The translations under genes and the position numbers were made by a program. 64,000 nucleotides of DNA from Dentipellis sp. KUC8613 (lineage: Eukaryota; Basidiomycota; Agaricomycetes; Russulales; Hericiaceae), in the NCBI GenBank assembly GCA_002286715.1, contig NSJX01000009.1, forward strand, positions 1,966 to 65,965, read 5' to 3'. Positions 20,795 to 31,916 of this stretch are shown here, piece by piece. The notes under the pieces are model-generated. The model saw only the letters and a program-made list of their open reading frames with translations. It ran no database searches and was not told where the DNA came from. Position 1 is the first letter of the stretch. Each line of letters starts with the position of its first letter.

Positions 20795-23700
20795 ATGGCC
20801 TCGCCTCCTGGTCCATCTTCCCCGCCGCTCGAAAGTCTTGACGACAATGGGCGCCGTCCCAGATTATTTACGCTCCCTTCCTTCGCGCCGTCAGGCACTG
20901 TCACGCCGACAAACATCACATTCAATCTAGGAGACGAACGGCAGAGGTTACTCGGCGGAGCGCGCAGTCAAAGCGAACCTGATCTGGAGCATGGAAGTTA
21001 TGGCGCAACGACAGCTGGTATGCTTCAGCCTCCTCTGATAAGGCACTCCAACTTATCCTGAATTGGTACACAGATGCGGCCAAAGGCAAGGTTCTTGGCC
21101 CGCAGGGATCGCATTCTAGAGCGACATCTATCAGCTTGGCCGCTTCGCGAACGCTGCCACGTTGGGCAAAGGTGAAGTACTATATACCCTCGCTGCAATG
21201 GATACCCAATTACTCCTTCTCCCTGTGCGTCCACCTTTATCTCAACCCGTGACTAATCTCATGCGCATGATAGGCTGGGCGGAGATGTGCTTGCTGGAAT
21301 TACAGTGGCCGCCATGCTCATACCACAGAGCGTCAGTTATGCCTCATCGTTGGCGGGTCTCAGTCCTGTCACCGGCTTGGTATGCAACGCATCTTACAGT
21401 TCTTTTATAGTATTAACCGAGCGTGCATCTAGTTTTCTGCATCTATCCCGCCGATAATATACGCCCTCCTAGGCACATCACGTCAGCTTAATGTAGCTCC
21501 TGAAGCCGCATTATCTCTCCTTGTCGGGCAAGCTGTAGCAACAGCACTTCACGCCGACCCCCACACGCACCCGTCCGAACGAGACACAGAAAAGATAGGA
21601 TTGGCAGTTGCGAGCGCAGTAACTGTCCAGGTTCGTACGGTTCAATGCTTTTGTAGTTCAACCGTTCAACGTTCAGCAGGTTGGCCTCATCTCGTTCTTG
21701 CTCGGCTTCTTTCGGCTGGGCTTCATCGACGTCGTCCTATCTCGCGCTCTCCTTAGAGGCTTCGTTACCGCTGTCGCCTTCGTTATCCTCATGTATGTGA
21801 CCTTGTCACCCCTGTCTTATTTCTCCTGAGGAAGCTTACACCTATACGCCAGAGAACAACTCATCCCAATGCTCGGCCTCGCAGCTCTGGAACACGCGCA
21901 CAACCCACCCCTACAAACTACACTAGATAAGATCCTGTTCCTTGTGCGGGCAATTTCCGAAGGACATGCGCACGAGCCAACTGCAGTAGTCAGTTTCAGC
22001 GCACTTGGGGTGCTCATTGTCTTCCGGTATGCTCATACCAGCACTCCGTCACCTTGAGGCAACCAATTGACCCATCATAGGTACCTCAAGAATGCCATCA
22101 GTCGATTCGGCGGTCGGATCGGATTGGGCTGGACCAAGCGCATCCCGGAAGTTCTCGTCGTTGTCATCGGCGCCACGAGTGAGTCGCAACCTGGCCTGCC
22201 TTAGCATTATCGTTTATCATCAACAACCCTTCAGTCATTTCCAAACAGCTGCACTTCCCCGACCGTGGCATCTCCGTCTTAGGATCTGTACCAATCAGTA
22301 CTCACGGAAGTCACTTCTTCCGCTTCCCGCTGCGCTTTCACAATGGGCATTGGCGCCATCTTCGAAGTACGACGGGCACTGCTGTGTATGTCATTCGATG
22401 TTTGTTCTATAATTGTCTGGGCAAAAGTAACTCATCCATGTTCTTTAAAGACTTATCTCGATTATCGGCTTCCTCGACTCCATCGTCGCCGCGAAGCAAA
22501 ATGCATCAAAGTTCGGCTACTCTGTTTCACCGAATCGTGAACTTGTAGCGCTTGGTGCTGCTAATCTGGCGGGAAGTCTGGTTCCAGGTACTCTGCCTGC
22601 CTTTGGAAGTATCACGCGGTATGCACTGTTCCCTTGAGGCTCAGCGCATAATCTGGCAGAACGAACGATGGCGCTCATAATTTCGTGTCCTTGAACAGGT
22701 CTCGAATCAACGGCGACGTTGGCGGCCGCACTCAGATGGCATCACTTGTGTGTGCCGGGCTCGTGCTACTTGCGACATTCTTCCTCCTCCCATGGCTTTA
22801 CTTCCTCCCCAAATGTGTCCTTGGGTCTATGTGCGTCCGATGCAGCGACCGTTGCTCTTTCACAAGATCTTATACCCTTTCGATAGCATCTGCTTGGTTG
22901 TTTTCAGCTTACTGGCCGAGACACCAGAGGATGTGACTTTCTATTGGCGGTATGTTCGTCATACGTGTATCAGGGGATACTTTCATAAGACTGATTTATT
23001 ATCAGGATGAGCGCTTGGATCGACCTTGCGCTCATGGGTCTTACCTTCGTCCTCACCATCCTCTGGAGCGTGCAGGTTGGCGTTGTCGTTAGTCTGATCA
23101 TCTCTTTGCTGCTGGTCGTACGTCGCTCGTCCCGCACGCGAATGGCCATCCTGGTGAGTCTTACAGCCCTGCATGTCAATTGCTATAAGATAGTAATGTC
23201 TGTTCAGGGAAGGATACCGGGTACTGATCGATGGAAGCCCGTGAATGAGAATCCGGAGGCGGAGGAAGATGTGCCGGGTGTGCTCATCGTGCGGATTCGA
23301 GACAGTCTTGACTTTGGTATGTTTTCAGCAACCAACCTTCAAAGCCTTCCTTGCTCAATTGTACCTCCAGCGAACACCGCCCAGCTGAAGGAGCGCCTCA
23401 GGCGACTAGAGCTGTACGGAGCCCACCCAAGCCATCCATCTGAGGAGCCTAGGAGACAGCAAGCTCGTATCCTTGTCTTCCACATGGCAGACGTGGAGAA
23501 CTGTGACGCCTCGTGAGCATTCTTCATCAATCTAAGTCCAACAATGTCTCATCTTCTGTGCAGAGCTGTTCAGATCTTCCACGAGCTTTTCGAGGAGTAT
23601 CTCGTACGTTGTATCCTACATCCCACTTCGGGAAATCCAGCTGACGCCACTTCGTGAACAGAGTCGTGACGTCCGTGTCTTTATAACGCACCTCCGCCCC

Positions 23701-23823
23701 GACATGCGAAATCTGTTCGTACGGGGCGGGATTACGGACCTCCTAGGCGAAGATGCATACTATCAAGACGTGGCGGCTGCGATCGGGCGTGTTGCGAGCG
23801 AAGGGACGATAGCGCGGTATTGA
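20795..23823 (+). CDS. SulP/SLC26 family sulfate (anion) transporter with STAS domain
   Basis: Plasma-membrane anion carrier, probably sulfate uptake. More than a dozen exons join in frame from about 21060. Landmarks in order: PSLQWIPNYSFSL; GGDVLAGITVAAMLIPQSVSY (the SulP signature region); PIIYALLGTSRQLNVAPEAA; FRLGFIDVVLSRALLRGFVT; IISIIGFLDSIVAAK-type segment (LISIIGFLDSIVAAKQ); NLAGSLVPGTLPAFGSITRS; ICLVVFSLLAETPEDV; ALMGLTFVLTILWSVQVGVV. The STAS domain includes VPGVLIVRIRDSLDFANT and ILVFHMADVENCDAS-AVQIF, ending near GTIARY. All internal exons I checked are intact. The N-terminal exon (20795-21010) is out of frame with DKALQLILNWYTDAAK by an 11-base GT..AG piece at 21011-21021, too short for a normal intron, so the first exon junction is unresolved. 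Confidence 0.9.
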
Positions 23824-24529
23824 GCGCCTATGGATGGAGGTAGATTGTATTCCTGCACTCACATACTTCACGACACAACACGGCAGGACGAACGGCTCAT
23901 GATGCATGATACCTCACGCTACTATGTGCACATGCTAATCAGCCATTGGATTTCTGGATGGCTGTACCGATTTCGAGGTCAGGGAATATTAGTCTCCGTT
24001 GCTGACCTCGATAAGGAAGATAGTCGTTCCTTATTAGAAGGGAATATCGCCATCAAGCGCCGGGGACTGTGACTGACGGGCGTCTATCGGTGTGTGGAAC
24101 TGTCTCGCAAGCTTTTTTCGAACTGAGTCCCGCGCACTTGTCCTGTTGGGTCGCTAGGAAACAGTACGTTTTGGATACCAGCTTGAATTGGCTCACCTTG
24201 TCTTTTCGTCTTCTCATCGGTAACCAATGCTGCGCTATGCTGAACGTAGCCCTCGCGGCCATAGTAACGCTACTTTTGTTTCACGCTGTCTTCACCTTAT
24301 TCTCTTCATGGGTGGTCACGACGTAGGTGAGCATGATAAAACGGGCTTCATGGCATGTTGGAAGAATCGTCAACGCTTCCATTCGTTTACAAGTACGCCC
24401 CGTGACCAGAGATGGTGCTGCCCTGTGCCTGTCTCAACTCCGTCAACTCGTTTGCAAGAATGTATAGTGGATCTTTATTCACTCTGATCAGCTCTCTCAC
24501 TGCTGGAATCTGCAGAGGGTGAGCTATGA
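23824..24529. other. Intergenic, nothing recognised
   Basis: A hydrophobic 85-codon frame at 24069-24326 is the only sizeable one; it matches nothing I know and has no splice partners. Confidence 0.35.
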
Positions 24530-25310
24530 AGGACTCGGCTAAGGACAGGAATCAGTATATCGTCTCGACGCTCAAGGGGATACAAACGGGACGCTCACCG
24601 TGTTCTATGACATTCAGGATACTTGGACTGCTATCCGCAAGCTCGTCAGGTGTGAATATCAAGGGTGCCATACGTCGTGTCGACGCATCGATTTGGGTGA
24701 GTACTTCACCGCCTGAAAAAGAGCACCGACACCAGACTTGAGTGACCTTCCGCCTCCTCTAGGCGTACAAGACATGCACCTCGTGCTACAATATCAGGGA
24801 TCCTCGGAGTCTTGCTCTTCACTTCCTCTTTGCTGAATACCAGAGGCAACATATTGTCCGTCCCCCTTGACCTGCCCCTCATGGACAGAAGTCAGACTCT
24901 GACCTGAATCAACAGTGTGAACTACAAACCCCATCAAATTGAAGTTTCTTTCTCGCATCACGCGCCCGCGCTCCTGAACGAGGAATACCCCATCGTGATC
25001 GACGTCACCAATCTCGATGACCGGCCGCTCGAGGTCGTCCTGGATGTGCTGCTGCAGCCGACCGAGATCGACGAAGCCAGTACGCACGCGCTCCCTTCTC
25101 CTTCTCTTCCCAAACGTGCCTGACCATGAACTCGCCGTTCAGTCAACAACATCCGCATCGACGATGAGCGCTCGACAGGGCTCATCAAAAGCGTCGACCC
25201 GGGTCAGTCGCGCCCGGCGCAACCGTGCTCAAAACGCTGTACCTGACGAACACCGGAGCAGGGGGCGACCGCATCCTCTGGGTGCGTTCAAAGCGTTAGT
25301 AGGGATATCA
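24530..25310 (+). pseudogene. Relic of a TRAPPC11-like (gryzun domain) trafficking protein gene
   Basis: The best part is 24917-25270: VNYKPHQIEVSFSHHAPALL, then PIVIDVTNLDDRPLEVVLD, an intron with GT near 25078, then VNNIRIDDERSTGLIKSVDP and TVLKTLYLTNTGAGGDRIL. This is the C-terminal gryzun-type beta-sandwich region of TRAPPC11 homologues (TRAPP complex, ER-to-Golgi traffic), as I recall the family. Upstream, 24540-24900 gives partial similarity broken by stops and frame changes; downstream the frame is lost where protease copy 3 begins. No N-terminal part is present. The intact gene is presumably elsewhere. Assignment of family is moderate, relic status is strong. Confidence 0.65.
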
Positions 25311-25474
25311 AGCCGAAGACCCACCGCGGCCCCGATGGCTGCATATGCGACCAAGCGACGTAGGCTCCACGTGCACATATCACTATTGGCCTTTCAAAAC
25401 TGCTCCTGCATCTTTTCCAATGCGACTCTCGAAGCCATACGACGGATACATTGTTCGTGATCATTGAATCAAAT

Positions 25475-26823
25475 CTAACGCAGCTTCGCGAACCCTATTT
25501 GGTCGCCAGTGACATCGAGAGTAAGGTATACATTCTTCAAGAACGGAATTCCTAATAGCCACTCTCCTGGCTTCATCGACGAATCCGGAAGGATATTGGA
25601 AACGCACAATTCATTTGAAACGGGATCCCCAACGATGTCACGCGGATCCACGTCGAATGCGAAACCGTTGATGGTGATCGATAGCTTCGGCTGGGCACCA
25701 CACGGAATCGCATACGAGCCGTCGTCAAACGTCGCGAACCCCGAAATCACCCTGTTTATTGCGAGTGCGTCGACGGGGTTCACGAACAGCGCGCTGGTGC
25801 CAGTGTCGACAATGCCGACGCGCGCCGGGATGACTTGGGACCCATCCATTGAAATCCCGTCGATGCTAAACCTCCACTCCTTTTTTGATCCACCGGGGAG
25901 GTTCTGCACGAACACTTGTTTGTCCTTGAAGAATCTGGCGGCATTCTCCTCGCCGAACATGATTTCGCCGTCATTTCGACCGTCAGCGTTGCGCGACAAT
26001 TTCCAGCCGGATATGGCACGGGGTATTTTCTTTGTGATTGCGAGAGCATCTAGAATGGTCGGTGCACGGGTTTGCGAGACTTGCTGTTCGCAAGACATGG
26101 ATATTCAGAGCCCCTCACGGATGAAGTATAGTATACAAGCTTACACTGAAACCGAATCCCATGATCCCATCAAAGGTGGCGGTGGCCAGAGTACCTGTCA
26201 ACGTGTCGGCGGTTCCGAACCGGAGTTCAGGAAGAGTCCGGCCGTCGATAATGACATCATCTATAACGATAGAACCAGTCACAGTACTTCCATCGTCATA
26301 TTGGACATTCCATCCGTCGCTCGAAGATTGGACAGTCTGCGAAATCGAAGGGCCGAGGGGAACACGGCGACCCTGCGGATAAAACGTAAGTAACCGAGAA
26401 GTCGATGGGAAGCTGAGTCTGAATTGAAGGCTTACACGCTGTGGGCTTGTATCGCTTACGAGCCAAAACTCGGAGGACCCGCAGTCCATGAGCACGGTGT
26501 ATCGAATGGGATTCGTGCCGACCTTCACCAAGGCGGTATAGCCCAGATCAAAATCGTCGTCTATGGGTGTCAGAGGGAGCGTGAAAGAAGAAGCCGCTCG
26601 TCGGGATACATTTCTAGGATCATACATAACTTCAATATCCTTGTTGACAAAAATGAAATTCAGGGATGACTGACGCATAGTGGTGTGAAGCCTCCGTTGA
26701 GTCGATATGAGTTGCGGGAGGTTCATGGCCACGAGGAAACGGAATGCCCCAAACTGACGCAGGGGCCGAAAGTCCAAGACAAGCAGCTGCTAAGAAGGCG
26801 TCGAATGTGAGTGTATACCGCAT
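25475..26823 (-). CDS. Secreted pepsin-like aspartic protease, copy 3 (family A1)
   Basis: Same four-exon structure as copies 1 and 2: 26755-26823, 26436-26669, 26145-26372 and 25475-26083, 379 residues, in frame. Signal peptide MRYTLTFDAFLAAACLGLSA. Catalytic motifs DCGSSEFW and DTGTSALF. Local differences from the others include a shorter linker with ALAITKKIPRAISGW in exon 4 and VSDTSPQR instead of VSDTCPQR, losing one Cys. The 5' flank has two tandem TATA-like elements. Its 3' flank runs directly into the TRAPPC11-like relic, so this locus is the probable source of the duplication that made copy 2. No inactivating change was seen. Confidence 0.86.
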
Positions 26824-26901
26824 GATAGGCAGGGAACAGTGGAGACTAGCTCGAGGGGTAGGAAGGAACCAGCCTTGCCGGAAGACGTCAATGGTTGAGG
26901 C

Positions 26902-26920
26902 CTTTTATATTGTTTATATT
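26902..26920 (-). promoter_or_regulatory. Doubled TATA element of protease copy 3
   Basis: On the minus strand it reads AATATAAACAATATAAAAGG. Compared with copies 1 and 2, about 9 bases are duplicated, giving a second TATA-like site. Confidence 0.65.
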
Positions 26921-26962
26921 GTCGGCCGTGCCAGGTTTCCACTGTGTCAGCCGTGGAGTTGA

Positions 26963-27660
26963 ACCGTGGCGAATAAGATGCCGGGCCGTCAGGGTCGGGC
27001 TCCAATCAATTCAGCTTCAGCGAGGCTGCTAGCGTGAATTCAAGGAAGCCCTCTGTGCTTCCGTGATGCCCAGAGACAAGCCGGGTACCATTTTACTGCG
27101 TGAATCCGCACCAAAATCGGAGGTCAGCTTGGAGATGCAGGCTCAGTCGCTCGTTATATAAAAATTTGCACAGACGGAACTACACACCCAGTGCTCCACA
27201 GAGAGAAAATACTATGAAGGAGCAAGAGGTGCCACCAAAGTCACAGCATTGGCTAGTATGACGATGGTCGCATTTGTGCCAGGCCAGGTCGATCCTGAGC
27301 ATCTGCGATTAATCAAGCTGATCAAATTGGTTTGTGTTTATGGCACAAATTTGATCTTTGCAGCGGGCAACGGCTTCAGATGGCGTATGTGCAGAAATCT
27401 GTGACACACCAAGGTGCAGAAGAGACTTGCCACGACTTGTCAACGCTTCAGCGGTGAAAGGAAGAAAACAGAGAAGCAGAGAAGCAGAATTAGGCAAGTG
27501 TCCATGAACCAACTCGGCCGCGCCGGGTCCGTCGCACGGGCCGCGGGTAACCCGCTCCGGCTCGCTCAGGCCCACTCTGCTCGTGCACCGACCTTGGATC
27601 TCCACCGGCGTAACAAGCTCAAGTTCTCTCCCTACTATCGAAGCTATTTTCACCTCGAAG
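26963..27660. other. Intergenic, promoter side of CREG-like gene
   Basis: The first 90 bases resemble the flank of protease copy 1. A TATA-like TATATAAAAA lies near 27156. No gene seen. Confidence 0.4.
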
Positions 27661-28635
27661 ATGCTCCTGTACCCGGCATTTCTAGCGATTGGTGCGCTGG
27701 GCGCGGTGATCGACCCGGGGAATGCTTCCGGGACCGCTATGCACGAGACGGTCAAGGACGCTGGTGATTGAGCCTTCGAAAGGAGAGCACAAGCAGATGG
27801 CTAACAAATAGATACCATGAACAGCACGTATCTCGCGCCAGTTGATCGCAGGTAAGACGATTGGGACGATGGCGACGATTTACCCGGCAGAGCACGCCTC
27901 TCTCGCAGGTGCGTCTTCTCGTGTATTCTTTAGACTCTATGTCTTACGCGAATCATGTACAGGAGAGCCTTACTCCATGCAGGAATACTACGCCAAGTGA
28001 GCACCTTTGTCTAGATTCCTGGACGAGCCACTAATCTCTGCCGATCTGCAGCTGCCATTCCAACGGCTCCCTCACACTCATCCTGCTCCCCATCTCGCGT
28101 CACAGTCAGAACATCCTCAAATCCTCTACCCACGCTGCATCGCTGTCTGTCTGGACGGATCCCCCCCGCGCGTCGCGTGCCCGTGTGTCGCTAATGGGCA
28201 ACGTGACTGTGCTGGATCACACAGACCCCGCGGGTACCGCAATGCGCGAGTGCTATCTCAAGCAGCATCCGGATGCACGCTGGTGGATCCCGGGAGATGA
28301 TGACGGCGCACATTTGGTGAGTTCTGATAGGATCTTTTACTAGGTGGGGATGCGACTAACGTCAATTCCCTGAAGGCTTATTGGGCGCGCTTTGATCCCC
28401 ACGTAAGTCTTGATCTCTATTTTGTGGAAAATATCACGCTCAAGTCAAATCAGACGGTCTACTTCGTTGGTGGCTTTGGGGAGTAAGTCCTGATCCATGA
28501 CGGTAGTCATCCTCGGACGATATCTGACCGACTCGTCGACGTCCCAGCTCGCATTACATCGGCTACGTTCCCAAGCAGCTATACCAATCTGCCATCCCGA
28601 CAGAACAGGTAGATAACTTGTTGGTCCAGAACTAG
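27661..28635 (+). CDS. CREG-like protein, pyridoxamine-phosphate-oxidase fold, secreted or vacuolar
   Basis: Flavin-binding split-barrel family protein related to CREG, a secreted or lysosomal glycoprotein in animals; the fungal role is not established. The N-terminus MLLYPAFLAIGALGAVIDPG is a signal peptide. The core reads RQLIAGKTIGTMATIYPAEH, then GEPYSMQEYYA, NCHSNGSLTLILLPISRHSQ, ASLSVWTDPPRASRARVSLM, AMRECYLKQHPDARWWIPGD, AYWARFDPHTVYFVGGFGDS and HYIGYVPKQLY, ending VDNLLVQN. About seven exons, each joined with GT-AG introns of about 50-60 nt; the frame is kept throughout. N-glycosylation sites include NGS and NVT. The last exon was read through 28620 to the stop, as no splice was needed. 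Confidence 0.85.
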
Positions 28636-29770
28636 AAGGTAGCTTCACAACCGTCGATGTGAAGGTCTCAGCGCACGGATACTGGATACTGGCATTGATA
28701 TCGGTCGGACGGCAGGGCAACTGACACTTTTGTTGTACTTTTACTACTTATCACAACTCAGACACAAGATGCATCTCTGGACTTATACTCCAGCATCTCC
28801 GCCGTAGGTATCCCGTCCCAGCTGTCGGCACAGGGTATGAATATAAGCCATTGCGGAGACAAAAGCTCCCGTGTGGCACCACATACAAAAAAAAATTCAG
28901 CTGGGTGTCTGTGCTCGCCGCTCGTGGGGCCGTCCCGAGAGGGCATCGTGCGCGCACCGCGCTGGCTCACGTCGACCGAGCCGGTCACATTCGTGCCAAT
29001 CCGCCGCACCGGGTACTCCGGGGTTGTGTGGGTATGAATCATTCGTCGCCTGTCCACCCCATACTGTCTCATTCTCTCCTTCTTTTCCATCGCTCGTTCG
29101 GGGTCGGCAACAGTAGGAAGTGGTTGGAGTGTGAACTGGTTCTGCATGATGAAGAAGCAAGCAAATGTCGTCGGAAAGAGTGGTGCTGGGTGAAAAGAGG
29201 TTATGAAAAAAGTGAACGAAGGGGAGACAAAGAAATGCGCTTGCGTTCTGGAGTGGATCGCGGCATTAAGTACGAAAATGTTTATGTCCCTGTTTTGCTG
29301 TTACACATTAGTGGGCGCAAACGTGAGCCCCGACATCAGGCGAAAATGGCGACGGAGTCACGACAAAGACAATAGAGTGGCTAAGGCCGCAGGGTAAGGC
29401 AGTGCGGGAAGCAGGCTTCGGACGTACCTTCGGAATTGTGAAGACCCTTGTTTGGAACAATTGGGTACAAGGCGTCAATCAACATCTGCTGCTCAGAAAC
29501 GCGCATGCACACAAGCCCGGCTCGTGTAAAGGGTCAAGCAATGCGATAAGGGGGATACTTCAGATACTGCAGTGAATATAACAGGAGAGAAAATAGGCGG
29601 TACTTCATCAAAGCTGTATCATACAACTTGGGGCCGACAGAGATAGTAACCAAGAATCATTTGCAGACGACGTAAGTCTATATCAGAGTTTCGCACTCTT
29701 GAACCGAGCAAGCGCAAGCGGTTGATCTGACGTCCTCTGATCAGCCAAGATGACGCAAAGTCACAGAGAT
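28636..29770. other. Intergenic with an unassigned plus-strand frame
   Basis: A plus-strand stretch at 28762-29035 is protein-like (SLDLYSSISAVGIPSQLSAQ and RAPRWLTSTEPVTFVPIRRT), interrupted by A8 at 28889-28897. I do not recognise it. It may be the end of a degraded gene. Confidence 0.3.
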
Positions 29771-31916
29771 TCACTTACATGCCGAAGCAAAGAGCTTGTC
29801 GTCTGGAGCAAGTCCATAATGCGAGCGCAGGGCACTCGCATCGACCATCTCCGGGACAATCTCGTCCAGTGTCCTCGCACCAAGCAGACGCATGTTCATC
29901 TCGAACTCATCCTCAAGCCCCAATCAAATCAGCGTATCGCAAAACGTGAGAGGTGAACGGCATACGCGGAAAATCTGTATCGCCTTCTCCACGCCCTCCT
30001 GCCCATACGCCGAGAAGGCATACAAGAACGGCCTCCCGACACCGACTGCACTAGCACCCAGCGCAATGGCCTTGAGGACGTCGCTTGCACGGCGCACACC
30101 ACCGTCGATGAAAATGTCGAAGGTGGGCGATGGGAGCCGGACGCCACGTGCGCGGAATGCAGTGGTGACTTCCACGAGCACTTCGAGGCCGGAGCGCGCC
30201 GTGTCGAGTTGTCTGCCGCCGTGGTTGGATAGCACAATGCCTTGAACGCCGGCGTCGTAAGCCATGAGAGCATCTTCTGCTGTCGCTACACCCTTCAAGA
30301 TGATTGGCACTATAAAGACGGTTGTCAGATGTAAGTTACGACTAAGTATGGCCGCTGCTCACTCTTTGTGATACTCTTGAACCAAGGAATATCCTTCCAC
30401 GAAAGTGTAGGATCTATGAATGACTAAGGCGTCGTCAATCCAGTCAAAATTGAGCAATAAAATTCGCGACTGAAGACACTGACGCTGATAGCCCTGGCGA
30501 CGCCCTCGTCTTTCTTAACGTCCTGGCCACGCTGGACTTCCGCCCCAGCATCATCCCCCACGAACTTCATGCGCATGTCTTTCTCGCGACGCCCAAGCTG
30601 CGGCGCATCTACTGTGATAAACAGGGCCTTCACGCCTCGCTTTTCGGCGTGCTGGACGTAGCGCCTCGTGATCTCGCGATCTCCGTTGACGTATCTGGCA
30701 TAGACTCTATGAGTATCCTTACCGTAGAATGGCGCCCACAGGTCGAAACGGCAGACTCACAATTGGAGGAAAAATGGCTGATTCGGTGCCGCCGCGTCCA
30801 TGATCTCGTCAAACGAGCATGATGCCAGCGTCGCAATCTGCCTCCAGACTCGTAAAACGGTAGTCCAGTCCGAGGTCACCAGGAAATATTTCGCACCATC
30901 TGGATGACACCATGCTTTCCAGCAGCACGAGTCAAGTTGAGCTCGCCGTCGGGGTGGCCAAGTTTTCCGAGCGCAGTGGCAGACTGAGTTCACAATGAGA
31001 GACACACGTAAGAGGAGAACGTCGGTGCGTTGGTGCTCACGATATATACTGGCAGCGATGAATTTTGTCCAAGAATGGTCGTCGACCAGTCCACTTTCGA
31101 TACATCGCGCAAGATGCGCGGGCGGAACCACACGCTAGCGCAATGTGAGCGGAAATGAAACGGAACTTGTTTTCGTGGAGAATAGTGTACCGTTGGTAGG
31201 CAAGGCGATTCTCTCGTATGGTAATTTCGTCATCGGACGCGGAGGAGTAGTACGCCCAAGCCTTGTCGGTGAGGACAGCCCTTGCAACTGCCTACAGTGG
31301 AGTGATTGTCAGCAGTACCAATGTGATACCGTGAAGGAGTCAGATACCTCGAAATCGTGCAGGTTAAGCACCTCCGCTAGAGGTGGGCGCGCCTCGACGA
31401 GGGCTTGGCGACGGCGCTCCTCTTCTGTGACTTCCTTGACAACTTTGACGACTGTCTCGGGGTCCACAACTCCGAGGCTTTAATGTTGTCAGTTAGACCG
31501 GAGGAACAGAGGAGGAAATTGACTTGCTGTTTGTCGATGGGGAGGTGGGTGGTTATGGCGTCAGGCGGATGGATGGGCTCGTATGCTTCCCTGTACGCAG
31601 GAATGTCAGGTAATGCGGGCACTCGATAAAGACATATGAGTTTCACGTGGCATCCTTTCCAGCATATTTCAAGATGATTTTGCTTCCCCCTGGGTGTTCT
31701 GGGCAACAACCCTGCATGAGATGGCTACGGCCGAATAGAACGGAGACGCACCATCCAAGAAATCTGTAACGTCGTATACTTTCCCTGTATCGGTCCCGAA
31801 TATCAGATAATTGAGATCAGGCAAAAGGTTCCGGGCTACGTACCGTGCACGATAATCCAGCAGCTGTTTCGATCTGCATGCTCTTGTATCGCCTGTCCTG
31901 ACAGAACTTGAACCAT
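29771..31916 (-). CDS. Flavocytochrome b2-type FMN dehydrogenase A (L-lactate or glyoxylate dehydrogenase)
   Basis: Heme- and FMN-containing 2-hydroxyacid dehydrogenase that passes electrons to cytochrome c. The start MVQVLSGQAIQEHADRNSCW opens a cytochrome b5 domain with heme ligands in EHPGG and DKHLG. The FMN domain follows: DDEITIRENRLAYQR, FRPRILRDVSKVDWSTTILG, ATALGKLGHPDGELNLTRAA, FITVDAPQLGRREKDMRMKF, the catalytic Lys in PIILKGV, SNHGGRQLD with catalytic His and flanking Arg, FIDGGVRRASDVLKAIALGA and GVGRPFLY. It ends after FEMNMRLLGARTLDEIVPEM at a stop at 29771. About ten introns all close in frame. The family covers yeast CYB2 and also the glyoxylate dehydrogenase described from the brown-rot fungus Fomitopsis palustris, so substrate is undecided. 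Paralogue of the gene at 35751. The short ending after ASACK could reflect a missed last intron. Confidence 0.88.

Noticed and set aside
29771..31916. Dehydrogenase A as a pseudogene copy of B
   Set aside because: Exons from the cytochrome b5 domain to the C-terminus join in frame with all heme, FMN and catalytic residues, so I treat it as intact.
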